This document shows positions 43,105-57,200 of a DNA stretch of 64,000 nt, one piece after another. Both the position numbers and the translations under genes were made by a program. Each line of letters starts with the position of its first letter. Position 1 is the first letter of the stretch. The DNA comes from Tanytarsus gracilentus (lineage: Eukaryota > Arthropoda > Insecta > Diptera > Chironomidae), in contig JAXRKN010000040.1 of assembly GCA_038502055.1 (NCBI GenBank), positions 1-64,000 on the forward strand. Direction: 5' to 3'. The notes below the pieces were generated by a model. The model was not told where the DNA came from and ran no database searches. It worked only from the letters and a program-made list of their open reading frames with translations.

Positions 43105-44771
43105 TTAAAGCTTTGTATCGACAGAATTTTCTTTCTTTTTTGATTCATTCCAAGGTTGAATATTTCCATCACCCATAATAAAGAACAAAAATGCGGGTAT
43201 GATGTAGACTGCGGCGCCAACCCAGAAAACATGCTGCCACTCATAAATTGAGTTCTACAAAAAAATTAATTAAAATTTATAAAATCTAATTAAATTCTTT
43301 CTCACCCCATGTTCTGTAAAATGGGCGACAATTAAAGGTGTTATAAATCCCGAGCTTGTACCCACAAAGTTGATAATTCCATAAATTGAACCGGCAAAAT
43401 TCGGCGCAAGATCTTGAGAGTTCTGCAAATTTGTCATTGTTGCAGCTCCATTAAATCCAAGCGAGAGGGTAATAACCGCGACAACATAATATTTGTTGTA
43501 GGCAAGAAATGTGATTGAAAGCAAAAAGAGACCCGGAATTATGTGAGCTAGAAAATTATTTTCAAAATCAGTTAGCAGTGTGTTAAATTAACTTTATATA
43601 TTCTTATTCACTTACAAAACAAACAAAATGATTTTCGTATTGTTGTGACACTGAAAACTTTTTTACGTCGTATTAGATCGCCAATCGAGCCGAATATGAA
43701 GCCCGCGATGAGGCGTGCGAGGGGTGGCAAAGCTGCAAGAAAACCGGCTTTGCTGAGATTAAAATTTAATGCTTGCACCATAAACATTGGAGCTGCATTC
43801 ATGAGGAAAAATAGACCCCAGAGTGATCCATAATGGAGAATTAGAAGAGCGATGAACGGAATTGATGTAAAAACTTGTCCGAGAGGTAAAAATCTCTTCT
43901 CTGTCGTCACATTTGAACCCAATGAATTTTGAATGAATTCTCTTTCCTCTTTCGATATCGATCGATGAACTTCTGGTGAATCAGCAACGAGAATATACCA
44001 CAACAGAGTTAAAAATAGAGCGATAACTGATGGCACATAAAAGCCATATTGCCAACCAAAGTTTTCAATTATCACACCAAGAGACGACCACGTGCATACA
44101 GTTCCCAGCAAGCCGCCTAATAAAGCGCTAATGAACTTTCCTTTTTCGTCTGGAGGACTCCAAAGGGCCACCAGGCAGTGCAGTCCCGGATATATTAAAC
44201 CCTAGAAAATTTAATTACGTGAAAATGATGTGCAACAATTAATAATTTTGATGGCCTTGTTTTATGATATTGCAATGACATTAAAAATTATATCACGATG
44301 ACTTTGAAATAATTTTTAATGATGACTATCGAATTACCCCAAAAACGCCAATGATGAATCGAATTATGAAGGTTGGCAGGAAATTATCACTCGCTAAAAA
44401 GGGTTCAATTCCTGTAAAAAGTCCACTGAAGAGCATTGCAACTCCGACAACCTGTCGTCCACCAAATCGTTCAGCAAGAGCTCCGCCAAACAGCGATGTA
44501 GTGAGATATCCATAAAAATATCCACCAAGAACCCAACTCTGATCTTTTTTACTCCAACTATAGCGAGGTCCATACTACAGTGTAGAAAACAAAGTCATTG
44601 ACTCATAGAAGATTAAATTGTTGAGTTAAATATTTACATCCATCTGTGCACTTGTGGTGTTTTCTTTTATCATTGGGATCATCGCAATTGAGATATTTGT
44701 GCGGAGCATGTAAGCGGTGAATGTTGCCATAAAAAGCATGACAGCCACATTAAACCGAGTTGGAATTTTTC
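43105..44771 (-). CDS. Second SLC17-type MFS transporter, 5' end uncertain
   Basis: Exons on the minus strand are 44771-44638, 44574-44338, 44201-43616, 43547-43306 and 43254-43105, all in phase. It begins KIPTRFNVAVMLFMATF. Further blocks are SWVLGGYFYGYL, WSPPDEKGKFISALL, ENFGWQYGFYVPS and NSQDLAPNFAGSIYG. A possible first exon is ATGAGTG before GTAATC at 45027-45021, which would give MSGKIPTRF with the right phase, but its support is weak. The last four junctions correspond to the protein organisation of the 38.2-39.7 kb gene, which lacks two of these introns. It ends 94 bp upstream of the DNAJB13-like start on the same strand. Confidence 0.87.
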
Positions 44772-46061
44772 CTATAAAGAATTTTCACTTAAAATTAAAT
44801 TTAAATATTTTTTTTACATTTATAATTTTCCACTATATTTTTTGTACGTGCGAAAATTAAATAAATAAAAATCAGCTTTATATCACGGCCAATCATCGGT
44901 AATGTAAAAAGAGGTGAAAATAACCCAAGCGATACTGATTACACTGGAAATCAATTTTATGCCAAGGAAAAAACTTCTTTTGGTTAACTTCGCATTTGTT
45001 TTTTTGACTTATATGATTACCACTCATTAAAATGTCATTACATGAATTTTTCTGTCTACTTAACACCTAATAAAAATTCCTTATTTTGAACACAAACATG
45101 TCAAATTTCTTGGTGCATATTAATGAAAAACATTTCACTTGTTAATAGCTCATCGATATTTATTTATTTAGCTGCTTCGTTAAGCTCACATTTTATAGTT
45201 TTTTCGAGGGTAAATTTGTTAGCATCGGAAATTATTTAGAATGAAAAACCTTCACAATTATTTTTGAAGTCATCGTGTGACCAAGAAAACTACCAAAATT
45301 CAAATCACACTTTGGACTTTTTAATTTTTTTTGACTTGAATAGAAGAAATTAAATTGTTTAAATTAATTTTAAATTTACCAGAGAACGGAGATATTAAAA
45401 AAGTCATTTTCGAACAGTTCTTAATCACAGGAAAAAATTAATTCTTAATTTTGCATTTAACATGCAAATAAAAAATTCTTTGAATCTTTATATCTTTACA
45501 CTAGATCTTTCACATCTCCCGCGCGAGCTTTAAATTTTAATATTTAGCTACTTTTCGTATCAAAGTTATTTTACAACTGACTCTTTTCGCACAATAAGCT
45601 CCCTGCTTTATACACACATCTATATGCTCATTATCAAACGAATATAACTTTATATTTTTTACACACAGGGATGATAGGTGAGAGAATTTTGTGTTGAGCT
45701 TCTCGTGCTCTCGTTTTCATTTTTAAAAAACTAATACGGTAGCAAATTTTGAAAATTTCCATCGCCTCAACTCGACTAGTCTGAAAAACTTTCTTTTACA
45801 GTTAAATTTTTTTTCATTATGGAAAGCAATTTGTCATAAAATACAAACAGAAAATTTATGACATTCGAGTTGAAGTTAAACTTAATTTAATTATCGACCA
45901 ATGGATAACGAAAAGGTGCAAATTGAGACTTGTTTTGTAAAAGTTGTGTTGTGACTAAGATTAAAGTTGAATCCTGGAAATTCCAAGCGTCATTAAAATT
46001 AAATTTTGATAATTTTAATTCAAACTTTATTTCGATTTTAATAAATTTCAATGTTTAAAGT
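44772..46061. other. Intergenic stretch upstream of the second transporter
   Basis: AT-rich and non-coding apart from the weak first-exon candidate at 45021-45027. The 3' flank of HEATR1 (minus strand, stop at 46062) lies at its right edge. Confidence 0.5.
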
Positions 46062-49000
46062 TTAGAAATATTTTTGTAATGAATCGCCAACGGTTGATTC
46101 CAATTCACGGACACCATTTTGACACGCTTCGACAACCTTGTGATTATCATCTTCGAGGAGCTCCGACAAGAATGGAATTGTTTCAGGAATCAATGGCTCA
46201 AAATCTTCACCAAGCTTCTTAGCGACATCAACGGATACTTTCAATCCCAAAATTCTTACTTCCGGCGAGTCAGAACGAGTTTTTAACAGCACCTGATAAT
46301 TTAATTGTTTCCACAAGATATCGTCTGATGCAGCGACAGCTAGTTGTGCAATGGTCATTCTCAAGAGTTGTTGAACTCCTTCATCTTTAACAACGAGTTC
46401 ATTTTCGATTTCATCAACGACAGACTGCATGATAATTTCAAAACGATGAGAGTTAATAATGAAATTTTGATGATCATGAAGGAAAATGCTGTTTAGTGAT
46501 CTCAAAATATATTCTGTCAAATATAAATTTTTCGTGTTGTCATCGAAGCAAAGATTCTCGTCACTCTTTGATGGATTCGATAAGTTAAGAAGGTTTGCAG
46601 CACTATCAATGACATCCGAAGCAAAGAGAAGGAAGAGTGACTTGAGAGCGATTGCAATTTCGTTTGTGAGACGGAAGAAGGTGATTGCACGAGCATAATT
46701 TCCATCTTGACAACCCTCCTTAATTCCCCATTCGTAAATTGTCTCAAAGAATGGTCGGAAACTCCCCTCGGATTGTTTAAGCACCAATGCGACAATTGAT
46801 CGAATAATCAGCAATTCCAAGTCATCAATTTCAGTTTCATTTAGTTTCGTTTGAACAACAACTCTAAATTCGAGTGCTCGTGTGAAGAAATCAGTCAGCT
46901 CAGATTGATAATTTTTCAGTTCCTTTCCTTCGGCATGCTGAAATATCTCATAGCTCAACTCCATCAACGGCTCAATTGAAGAGAAATTTTCTTTCTCAGC
47001 TATTTTCTGATAGACTTCATTGACCGTTGGAATGAGAACTCTAAGTGGAACCGATTGCGCCAATGCTGTCCATATTTTTGAAATTTTTCCGGTGGTCAGT
47101 GCAATTTTGGGGTCTTGAAGAATTTTTAGAGCAGGAACGACTCTTGAAATTTGTTGAATCATTTGCTTGAGATAAGGACTGAGGAAGAGCGGAACCGTCT
47201 CGATAATTTTCAGCAGTGATGATGACACAGCAAATATAAGTTGGAAAGTCGATCGATTCCCGTCCTGAACTGTCATCAGATGCACAAATGATGTAAGAAC
47301 TTTATCGAGCATGTTAATTGCGAGAACTTTTAGATCAAATATGAGCTCTGCAATTGTATTCACCAAACAAGCAAGCACTTCCTTCTTAATTTTGTCGCTA
47401 AAGTCCAAGAGATTTGTGAGTTGCTCGAGCACATCCACAAAGACATCTGAAGATTCCTCTGAATACTTTCTTGAAAGTATTTTAATTGAAATCAGTGCTG
47501 ATTGATGAACAATTTCCTCAATTGGTGTTCGATTTTCTCTAACAATCGTGCCGCAAATCTTTCTCAGTGGTGTTAAGAGCTTCAGCAATTTGGCATTTTC
47601 ACATCCACTAAAGTAGTTGTCCTCCAGTTTCTTATTAAAAATCTCCAAGGCTCGTCTTCTCACATGCATTGACTCGTGTTCGACGAGTTTTTCGACAAAC
47701 ATCAGCAACATCTCAGGTGATAAAAGTGCAATAGTCGCCTCGAGGACATCGTAGATATTTTGCAGCAATAAATTTGTCAATTTCTCACTTTGATTATTAT
47801 GTGCATCAAGAAATTTGGTGACGGTTGGTATGAACAGGAGAGAGTTGGAGATGAGAGCTTGAAAATCAATTTCATCGTCTTCTTCTTTTAATGTTTGCGA
47901 TTTGCTCAATACTTCGGGTGATTCCAGCAAATATTTCATGAACACAGCGGAGATGTACTTGTAGTGACGAAGTTGAAGATTTGTATGCGACTTAAGGCAA
48001 AATATTGACGGCTCAATCTTCGATGGAACGGGCGCATTTTGATCGAGGATCGCCATAGGAAGATGCTTAATGTAGAATATTAGCGAATTTACTGTTGAAA
48101 TTATAGTTTTTAAATCAAATTCCTTCGAAAGCACTAGAGCAAAATGCAATCGCTGTGGTAAATCCTCTTGAGGTTGTTGCTGCTGTTGTCTTTCTTGCTT
48201 CTTTCTTATCATGACTTGATGCTCAAGCAAAACTGCTACAAATGGCCACAAGAACTTATCCGCACCGAGTGTATTTAAAAGCTTCACAAAGAGAGTTAAG
48301 CGACGATGTTCGGGCACATCGAGAACAATCGATGAGAAAATTTTGAGAATCGGTACTACCGCTTTTAAATCACTTGCATCGCTTCCTCTAATCAGCTTTG
48401 GAACAATGTTCTCGATGATTTTATCGATAATCTGATAACTGTATGAGTCATCGTGGCGAATTAAAGCAGTTCCGACAAAAGTAAATATGGGAATAATGTC
48501 GTGAAGAACTTGATCGGGTGACATTTGAGCGAGATGTGCGAGGAGAAGTAATGCATGATGATGCGTTTGTGGATTTGGTGATATTTTAATGCAGCTTATG
48601 ACGAGTTCAGTTTTTAGCATTGAATCTATTATGCCATGCTGACGATGTTCTCTTCCATTCGGTGAAACTTCACGACATATCGATAGCAAGAGTGTGAGAA
48701 CAATTTGAGTTGCATACTCGACGTCGGACTCATAGCTAAGCTGTAGACAATTTTCCAATACCTCGAAAAGCGGAACGATGAGTTCATGTTGATTTTTCAT
48801 CCCCTTCGACTTTGTTTGAATCAATTCCAGCAGAACAATTCCAAATCTCCAATCATCTGATGCGTAAGTGGCCATTATAATTTTTCCACCTTTCCTCTGC
48901 TCGATTGTGAACATTTTTTTCAAAATATCTCTCACAATTTTGCAATCAAGGTCGATGTTTTGAAAAGCCTTACGTGCTGCTTGTATTATTTTGGGTAGTT

Positions 49001-52000
49001 CAATCATCGAGCACTTGACAATAGCGTTAAACAATTCCATTTTATGATCGGGATGAAGCTTTACAAAAATATCATTCTCAATTGCTTGCAGCACCAAAAT
49101 TGAAGGTGTTAAAATTTTTCCCTCCTCATCGCACATCAATCGATGGCAACACACAGACTTAACGACTAAATTCCAGAGACTGCTAATTGTTCCACTGTTA
49201 ATTTTCATAAGAACAAGCTTAATTATGACGCTTTGATTTTCGTCAAAATGTCTTGAGGAATTTTCAATCAGTTTAGTAGTTACGAGTGCCATTGTATCGA
49301 GAACCTGTCTATCGGTGAGATGTTTGAGAAGCAAAAGGAGTTCCGATTGAATGTAATCTTGATTTGAGTCATCCGCAATGCTGGCCAAAATTATCTCGAT
49401 AATTTGCTTGCTATATGCCGATTTCTTCTTGCCCGATATCATTAGATAAATCATCAAGCTTATTTGCTCGCAGTCCATCAAAATCTCATTCTTTCTCTCG
49501 ATAACTTTCTCGAAAAAGAATTTCCAATTTGAGGCGATCTCCAGCTTCAATACTTGTTCAACAATTTGTAGACCAGCCTCTCTTACTTTACTTGATTTAG
49601 CAGCAAGTGATATGGTGATGTTTTCGAAGAACTCATTTGAGAAATTCTAATTTTGAAATAGAAAACTTAGCTACAATTTAAATTATTTTTAATGTAAACT
49701 TACCTTTGCACCCTTTTTATCACCAACAGAGAAGTTCATTAAGGCTTTATTCAACAGCTGCATTGCTCTTATTTGAAGTTCAAGATTTTCACAATTTACT
49801 GCGTGAAGGAGACAGAATTGAGCCAAAAATTGAATTTTAGACGTTTGGTCACCGCCACAGATGTAATTCAGCAACAATTTGATGATTTTGTTGATGGAAA
49901 CGCGATTTTCTGAGTCAGTTGTGAAAAAAATTTCCACCAAATACTCGAAAATCTCAAACTTTAATTTGCAATCATCCTCTTGACTCTTGAAATTCATCTT
50001 TGCATTTAACTCGACAAAATTTGTTGATTTTAGTAAGTTTTGAATCAAAAACTCCAAAACAGAAATGGGAACTTGATGGTCCTTGATACTTGAATGATCT
50101 GTAGAAGATTTGTTGCTTAGTTTTGATGATTTCAGGACTTCTTTGGTGCATTTAAAAATATCGAGTGACGATGAAGGTTCTCGATTGATTTCGTTCAAGA
50201 GTGATACTGCTAGCGCATAAATGGCAAAGTGAGCCGATACATTGCCAGTGCCTTGATGATCGATGAAGGTACTTTTCATTATATTCAGAATTGACTCAGT
50301 TGAGAAAACTTTCAAGCTCAACATATAATCATTCATTAGAGAGCTCATTTTCGCTGAATTCTTCTCCTTCGATCCCGGTAATTTTAAGCTCTTACCAAAC
50401 TCTGAGTTGACGACTGCCTGAGCTAAGTTTAGTTCATTGTCGGTTTTTGGAAACAGAAATGGAAGAAGCACCATGAATAAGAAATTCTGATCACATTTCT
50501 TGCTATTTGTGGTGATCTTATCAAGAGCCAATCGACACACCTCGTTCCATCTCTCTGGCTTGTTCCAATATTTGAGTAGAACTTTCGATAATTTAGCTAC
50601 GAATTCAGTTTCGCCAAGTATTTCAATCAAAACTGATGAATTAATCTTCAAAACTTCTGCCACGACAATTGGGTTATCGTCGTTGATTCTCTCGCTTATT
50701 GAAAGCTTGAGTATTTCGTGATTTTCAGATGCGAGTGAAAGTTTTTCGATATTTTCAACCAAATATGAGACAGCCTCTGTGCGAATGTGAGGATTGTGAT
50801 GATAAAGACTCTCAAAGACACTTGTTGTGTTCAAATCACTTGCGCATGTTACTTTCAATAGAAAACCTATGTATATGTATTTTAAAAATTAATTAGCACA
50901 ATTAAACTTCATCGTATACGAAGCTAGTTTACCGAGTACGTTTTTGAGACAATTTCTCTTCTTTCTAGGATTACTCGTCATGACATCTTTCACGACCTGA
51001 TCGAATGCCATGGGATATCGATGCTCCAGCGATTTTAATATGTTTGAATACCACGTAGTTATGTCCTGCGACTTGAACGGGATGTAATCATCGTCATCGG
51101 AATCTAGAGAGATAACTTCGTTGTCCGATGTTAACATTTCACTTTGTGGCTTTTCCTCTTGAATGTAGCTTTCGAGAACGGTTCTAAATTAGGTAAATTT
51201 AAATTTTAGTAAATTATTATAAAGTTTTAGCTTTTAAATTCACCTGATAACAACACCAGCGTCATCATCATTAAAATCAATTTCGCTCAAAAGATTTTCA
51301 CAAAACTCTTTACTCTGCTGAAACTTGTCGTCCTTGCCCTGAACCTTCTTCATGATTGCGCGAATGAGTGCTTTTTGGAAATTTATTGTTGAATTTCCTT
51401 CACTCTGAATCTGACCGAGCACCTTAAGAGACCACTTGAACTCGATGAGTTTCTCCAAAGAAGCATTACTTATTTCCAGTTCACTCGATTGTGTTTGAAA
51501 CATGAGCACAAAAATGAGAAAAACATTTTGAGCCAATTGCGGTTGTACATTGCTCAATATTCGCTCAATTATTTCGCTGAGAACTTTTACAATCAGCTTT
51601 GTTTTAGTCAATAGGTGAGCCGTTATCATGTATCCAGCGGCAGTGTAATCGATGACGTTTGATTTGTAGGTTTTAATGAGGTACTTTACAACTGCCAAAA
51701 TTAGATTCTCATTGACAACCGAAGCCTGCTCAAGAGTTCCAACGACTGTCGTCAGATAGAACGAAATCATTGTCTGAAGTGTACCCGAACGTTGACCAAA
51801 TTCTTTGACCGCATCATAAGTAAATTTACCGACAAACTCCAAGAAAGCGGGAAAGCTTGCGCCGTGATTCCAAATTGCATACTTTGACAGAGGAGTGCTC
51901 GACTTTTTGACATCGGCTAAGAAAATCCATTTGTCTGACGGATCATCAAAGTTCATTGTCTGAATGCATCGTACGAACATGTTTGTCTGATGGTATGGCA

Positions 52001-52406
52001 ATATGAGCATCATAAATTCTTCCTTATTATACAAGTTGATGTTGAAGCGACGAATGAGCCACTCGATGCACTTGTGCGTTGAAGGAATCAGAAAGTATGG
52101 CGAAAGATGGAAGAGAAATCGCTTGATATTCTTATTAAGCAGCACATTGACATCCTTTGTTTCAACTGCTCTCTGAATCTCCTTGGAAGTGTAGTCAAAA
52201 AGAGTTGACTCGAATTCCGCAAACGCCGAATTCATCTCAATTAGCTCTTGTAAGCCGCTCAAGCCAATTTCATAGATTGTCTCGCGTGACTTAGTCGCTG
52301 CCTCTTTCTGCGTGAAAAGAATCGAATCACGCTTCCTCGTGTCAACAAACTGTGACGATTGAGGCGTTTGAAGACGACGAAGTTGCTCCGCAAGAGATGT
52401 TGCCAT
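46062..52406 (-). CDS. HEATR1: HEATR1/UTP10, small-subunit processome HEAT-repeat protein
   Basis: It works in the t-UTP part of the nucleolar SSU processome, supporting pre-rRNA transcription and 18S processing. Exons on the minus strand are 52406-51244, 51183-50933, 50866-49704 and 49646-46062, with introns of 56-66 bp and matching phases; 2053 residues, close to fly and human homologues. Start MATSLAEQLRRLQ at 52406. The N-terminal domain has KEAATKSRETIYEIGLSGL, HLSPYFLIPSTHKCIEWLI and LILPYHQTNMFVR. Many HEAT-like helices follow, with a short acidic run (LDSDDDDY) in exon 2, then a C-terminal BP28CT-type region ending in a HEAT repeat (PFLSELLEDDNHKVVEACQ). An upstream in-frame extension to 52469 lacks conservation. 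Confidence 0.93.
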
Positions 52407-52772
52407 GATAAAAATTCTAAATTCCAAATTATTAATATTTTTAATGTGGATTTGGATGAATTTCGACAAATTATAAACTTACTTTTAGTTGTTTGCAATT
52501 TTTAGCAAAACTTTTGATTAAATTCACAATTTAAATTGATTAAATTTAATAATTTTTAAATTCCGTTTGCGGCCTCGTGCTTTTGTGATTGTTTTTGCAG
52601 GGGTTTTTCAACTTTTAATAAAAATCAACTTCTACACCACAAATTTTTACAGTTTTATTCGAGTGTCAACAAACAAATGAGAATTTTGAAATAATTTAAT
52701 TATTTAACATTATTTGGAGGAAATTAAAGTCGTAATTCGATATTAAAATAATATATTTCCAACTACACACCG
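52407..52772. promoter_or_regulatory. Divergent promoter between HEATR1 and the 52.8-kb gene
   Basis: The two start codons lie 367 bp apart on opposite strands, so both core promoters and 5' UTRs must share this AT-rich interval. No TATA box at fitting spacing is obvious for either direction, as is common for housekeeping genes. Confidence 0.5.
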
Positions 52773-54101
52773 AGTAAGTTTAAGAAAATATAAAAAAACA
52801 TCCAAATTTTTCAAGTTTTATCTTTTTTAGTGGCTTCGAATGAAATAAAAATTTCAGAAGTAAGAAGTTGCTCAGCACAATCCAATGATGATAATATAAA
52901 GGAGAAGAATCCATTAGAACAGCAAATAATCAAGCTCAAACCCATTAATCAACTTACAAGCAGTCCAGTGCCGAAGCAAATAATTAAAAAAATCGTTCAT
53001 AAAACTGTTGGTAACACCACAATTCGTTTAATGAAACCAGATGATCCAAAAACGGGAAGATATCAGACTATTGACGGTCGTCAGTTTGTGTTAAAGAAAA
53101 TTACAAAAGAGAACATCCAGAAATCACCGAAACCAGCACAACAAAAAGTTCTCACAAAACACCCGAATGAAGAAGTAAGATTTTTTGATCAATCTTTCAA
53201 GACTTATGCAACTCGTAAACCTGATAGTAATGGACAAAGACCAGGACCCAAGAGTGCATCGATGCCACAGACAGCCCAAAAACCCATCACGATTGAGGGT
53301 CTCTCACCCGAATCAGTTTCTCAGCTACCGCCGCAAGTCATTGCGTTCATTAAAAAGCTTCAATCGGAAAACACAATGCTGAAGCGTATGCTCATGGACT
53401 TTCGCAATGAAACAGTTGGCATCGCCAATCATCTGTTAAAGTTCTCACATGAAATCAATTCCTCAATCACAGTCACAAAATCGCCGGCAGTCGGAGCTAA
53501 GAGAAAATGTTATCCACCAACAGTAGCACAACAGCCAGAACAGAAGAAACTAAAGAAAACCATCAGAATGCCCAAATTTCCCATTAATAGCGTCGGATGT
53601 CTGTCAACGTTCGAAAACGATCTCAAAATCGAAGACTTTCACGAGTTTGTATTTCAAAGGCTCGAATCGCATCTGAAATCAAGAAATGACATTACTCAGG
53701 AGAATCTTTTCGATTCTGTACTTTCAAGTATAATTAACGTGGACGTTCTCGGCGAAATTAGCTACGATCAAGAAAAGAACTCTATCTCGTCCTATCAGCT
53801 TTGCTTTAAGACACTCGAAAAGTTTAGAGATTTCTATAGTCAACTCCTCGGCGCCTTCTCAATGATGAAATTCCGAAAGGCGATCGATAGGAAAGAGATT
53901 GAGGATTTTTTGCAGCGAAAACTTTTGACGCGTGGTAAAATTCTTCAGTATCAAAAGAACACCGAAAAGGGAAGCTCAAGTATTGTAATAACGAAAATTA
54001 AAATTAATGAATCGCAACGAGAGAAGAGTGACAGTGAGGTCGACAGTGGAGGTCCCACCTTCCGATGGGTTGATGATTCAGACAATGAAGCTATCGATTA
54101 A
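52773..54101 (+). CDS. Uncharacterised basic protein; start codon split by an intron
   Basis: The A of the start codon is at 52773 and TG at 52831-52832, joined across a 57-bp GTAAGT..TTTTAG intron (52774-52830); 423 residues. No in-frame ATG exists at the head of the second exon, and translation begins MASNEIKISEVRSC. Residues about 60-100 are conserved-looking (GNTTIRLMKPDDPKTGRYQT, IDGRQFVLKK). A short coiled-coil-like helix follows (PQVIAFIKKLQSENTMLKRM), then a basic KKLKKT stretch, a C-terminal globular region from FPINSVGCLSTFENDL, and an acidic tail. The C-terminal pattern recalls DUF4806, a domain seen in insect transposon-derived and nuclear proteins, but I am not sure. A nuclear role is inferred. 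Confidence 0.8.
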
Positions 54102-54281
54102 CGGCCATCTTAAATTCAAACCATTGAAGAATGTGTAAACAAATAAAAATTCAAAAAAAAAAATAATTTTCTCACTGGCGCAGGGGGACGATCAAAAAAT
54201 TTATCAAGTTGTCGTCAGCAGTTTTTGTAAAATTCAATTTTTTTATTAATTTAAGGCGATAAAAAGCATTTGGCTGGAATC

Positions 54282-57200
54282 ATGAGTATTCCAGGCAACG
54301 GTATCTTTGTCGTTCGCGGCGAGCTATCGACGATTATGACGGCAATGCGAAGAACATCTAGAAATTCGTGGAACTATCAAGTCAGTAAAAATATTGCAAA
54401 ATATGCAAAGAAAAATCATCAATAATTAATTGAATTTAATTACAGTACGACAATTCGGATAGCATTACAAAGTCGTTCAATGAGCTGAAAGAGGCAGTGC
54501 TTAATATTGAAGATTTAAAGCTTATATCGCCAGAGCTCTTTCTTTCGCCCTTCTTGGAAGCCATTCGATCTGAAGAGACAACTGGACAGATAACGGCGAT
54601 CGCTTTGTCAGCGGTCAATAAGTTTCTATCATATGGACTTGTGGGTGAGTGCTGAAAAAACAAACATCCAGACATATGTTTATCACAAAATTTTCAGATC
54701 CCACAAATTCAAGTTTACCCATCATCGTTCAGAGCATCGCCGATGCAGTCACTCATGCCCGATTCGTGGGCAGTGACAACAACTCCGATGGCGTAGTACT
54801 TTTAAAAATCGTTCAAGTTCTGAGGACATTAATGCTAAGTCCGGAGGGAAGTGCACTGTCCAATGAGAGTGTCTGTGAAATTATCCTCAGCTGTTTTCGA
54901 ATATGCTTCGAGACACGACTAAATGGTATGATTTATTTTTGTTACTAGTCAGGAGTACATGCATATAAATAATTTAAACATTTTAGAACTCCTTCGTCGT
55001 ACGGCTGAGCAAGCTTTAAAGGATATGATTTTACTGCTCTTCATGCGACTCCCTCAATTCACCGAGGATTTAAATACATTCAATATAAAGCACCTAAAAA
55101 TTCGCCCAGAAGCAACGGCCAAGAGTTTAAAGAGTTTAAAAGGAAATGAAAGCAGCGATAAAATTCAAAATGCTGTTGTAAATAAAACAGACACGGAGAG
55201 TGATGTGAAAGAAGAAGTTAATAGTGAGGAAATTGCAGAACAACCGCAAGTCGAGGCAGAACCAACACAAGATCCCGAAATAGATTCAAGAGATGATTTA
55301 GCGAATGTTTCACGTTCAACAGAAATAGATCCTTACATCCCATATGGCATACCATGCATACGAGAGCTTTTTAGATTCCTCATTTCTCTCTGCAATCCCC
55401 ACGACAACCAAAACAACGACAACATCATTCACATCGCACTGAATTTGCTCACTGTCGTGTTCGAAGTGGCATCTGATAATATTGGAAATTTCTTCTCGCT
55501 CATATCGCTCGTAAAAGATGAATTGTGTAAAAATTTATTCCAACTCCTCGGCACCGAACGAATACCGACCTTTGCAGCTAATCTTCAAGTTTGTTTTCTA
55601 CTCTTCGAGTCACTTCGTTTTCACTTAAAATTCCAACTAGAAAATTATCTCATCAAATTAACGGACATCATTGGAAGTGAAAATATTCGAGTTACTTATG
55701 AAATTCGAGAGCTTGCACTTGATAATCTGCTTCAGCTGCTGCGAGTGCCGGGATTTGCTGCAGAGCTTTACATCAACTACGATTGCGACTTGTATTGTGC
55801 CAATATATTTGAAAATATAACGAAACTATTGTCGAAAAATGCACTGCTCGCTATAGCCGGCACCACAATTTATGGAACTCAATTATTGTCGCTCGATGCA
55901 CTTTTTACGATAATTTCGTCGATAGAAAAAAGTTGTACGTCATTTAAGAAGTCGGGCCAACAAAATTGTTCAAAGAGACACTCGAGAAATAATTCAACGG
56001 CTCGTTCTGATATGTTTGACGAGTCAACGGTTGATGGAGCGGTTTATATAAAGAATATGGACACATTTATTCAATACAACACCATGTGCACCCGATTTTC
56101 GGGAAAATTTAGAATCGGTGAAATCCTCACCGAAGCAAAAATGGAAGAACTTAAAAATAAGAAGAGAATTTTAGCCCAAGGCACAGATTTATTTAATCAA
56201 AGACCCGAGAAAGGCATTCAATTTTTACAGGAGAATGGAATTCTAAATGCAAACATTGAGCCTCTTGAAGTTGCACACTTCTTGAGAGAATCGCCTGGCC
56301 TCGATAAGAAACAAATTGGAGAGTTTATCAGTAAAAAGAAGAACGTCGAAAAGGGAATTTTGGAGGTTTTCGTTAAATCCTTTGACTTCACTGCGATGAG
56401 AATAGATAAAGCACTTCGACTGTATCTCGAGACATTCCGACTGCCCGGAGAAGCTCCACTAATTTTCCTCGTCATGGAACATTTTGCAGATCACTGGCAC
56501 AAATGCAATAATGAGCCGTTCGCTAATACGGACGCTGCATTTCGACTCGCGTACGCGATAATTATGTTAAATATGGATCAACATAATCATAATGCAAAGA
56601 AACTTAATGTACCGATGACAGTAAGTGATTTCACTAAAAATCTTCGAGGTCTAAATGGAAATTTAGATTTCGAACAAGAAATGCTCGTTGAAGTTTTTAA
56701 CGCAATTAAAAACGAAGAAATTATCATGCCGGCAGAGCAAGCTGGATTGGTGCGTGAAAATTATTTATGGAAAGTTCTTTTGAGACGTGGCGAGGGGAAA
56801 GACGGTGAATTTATTCATGTCCTCGATTCAAGCTACGATAAGCAATTGTTCCAAGTTACGTGGGGATCAACGCTTACTGCCTTCGCATCGCTCTTCGATA
56901 AAATCTCCGAGATATCTGTCGTTAAGAGAATTATGGAAGGTTTTATGCACTCGGCGGCAATCTGTAGTCACTACTCCCTTCACCAAGAGTTTGACGCGAT
57001 AATCTTGACTCTCTGTAAATTTACGACTCTTTACAACACATCAGAGACTAACGAAATCAATGGAGGCGTACAATTCGGAAGCAATTCAAAGGCGAGAACT
57101 GCTATGAAGTCCGTTTTTAAATTCCTTCACGATTATGGTGACTCGATGAGAGAGTCCTGGAAGCAAGTCATCGATTTGATCGTTCAAATGTACAAAATGA

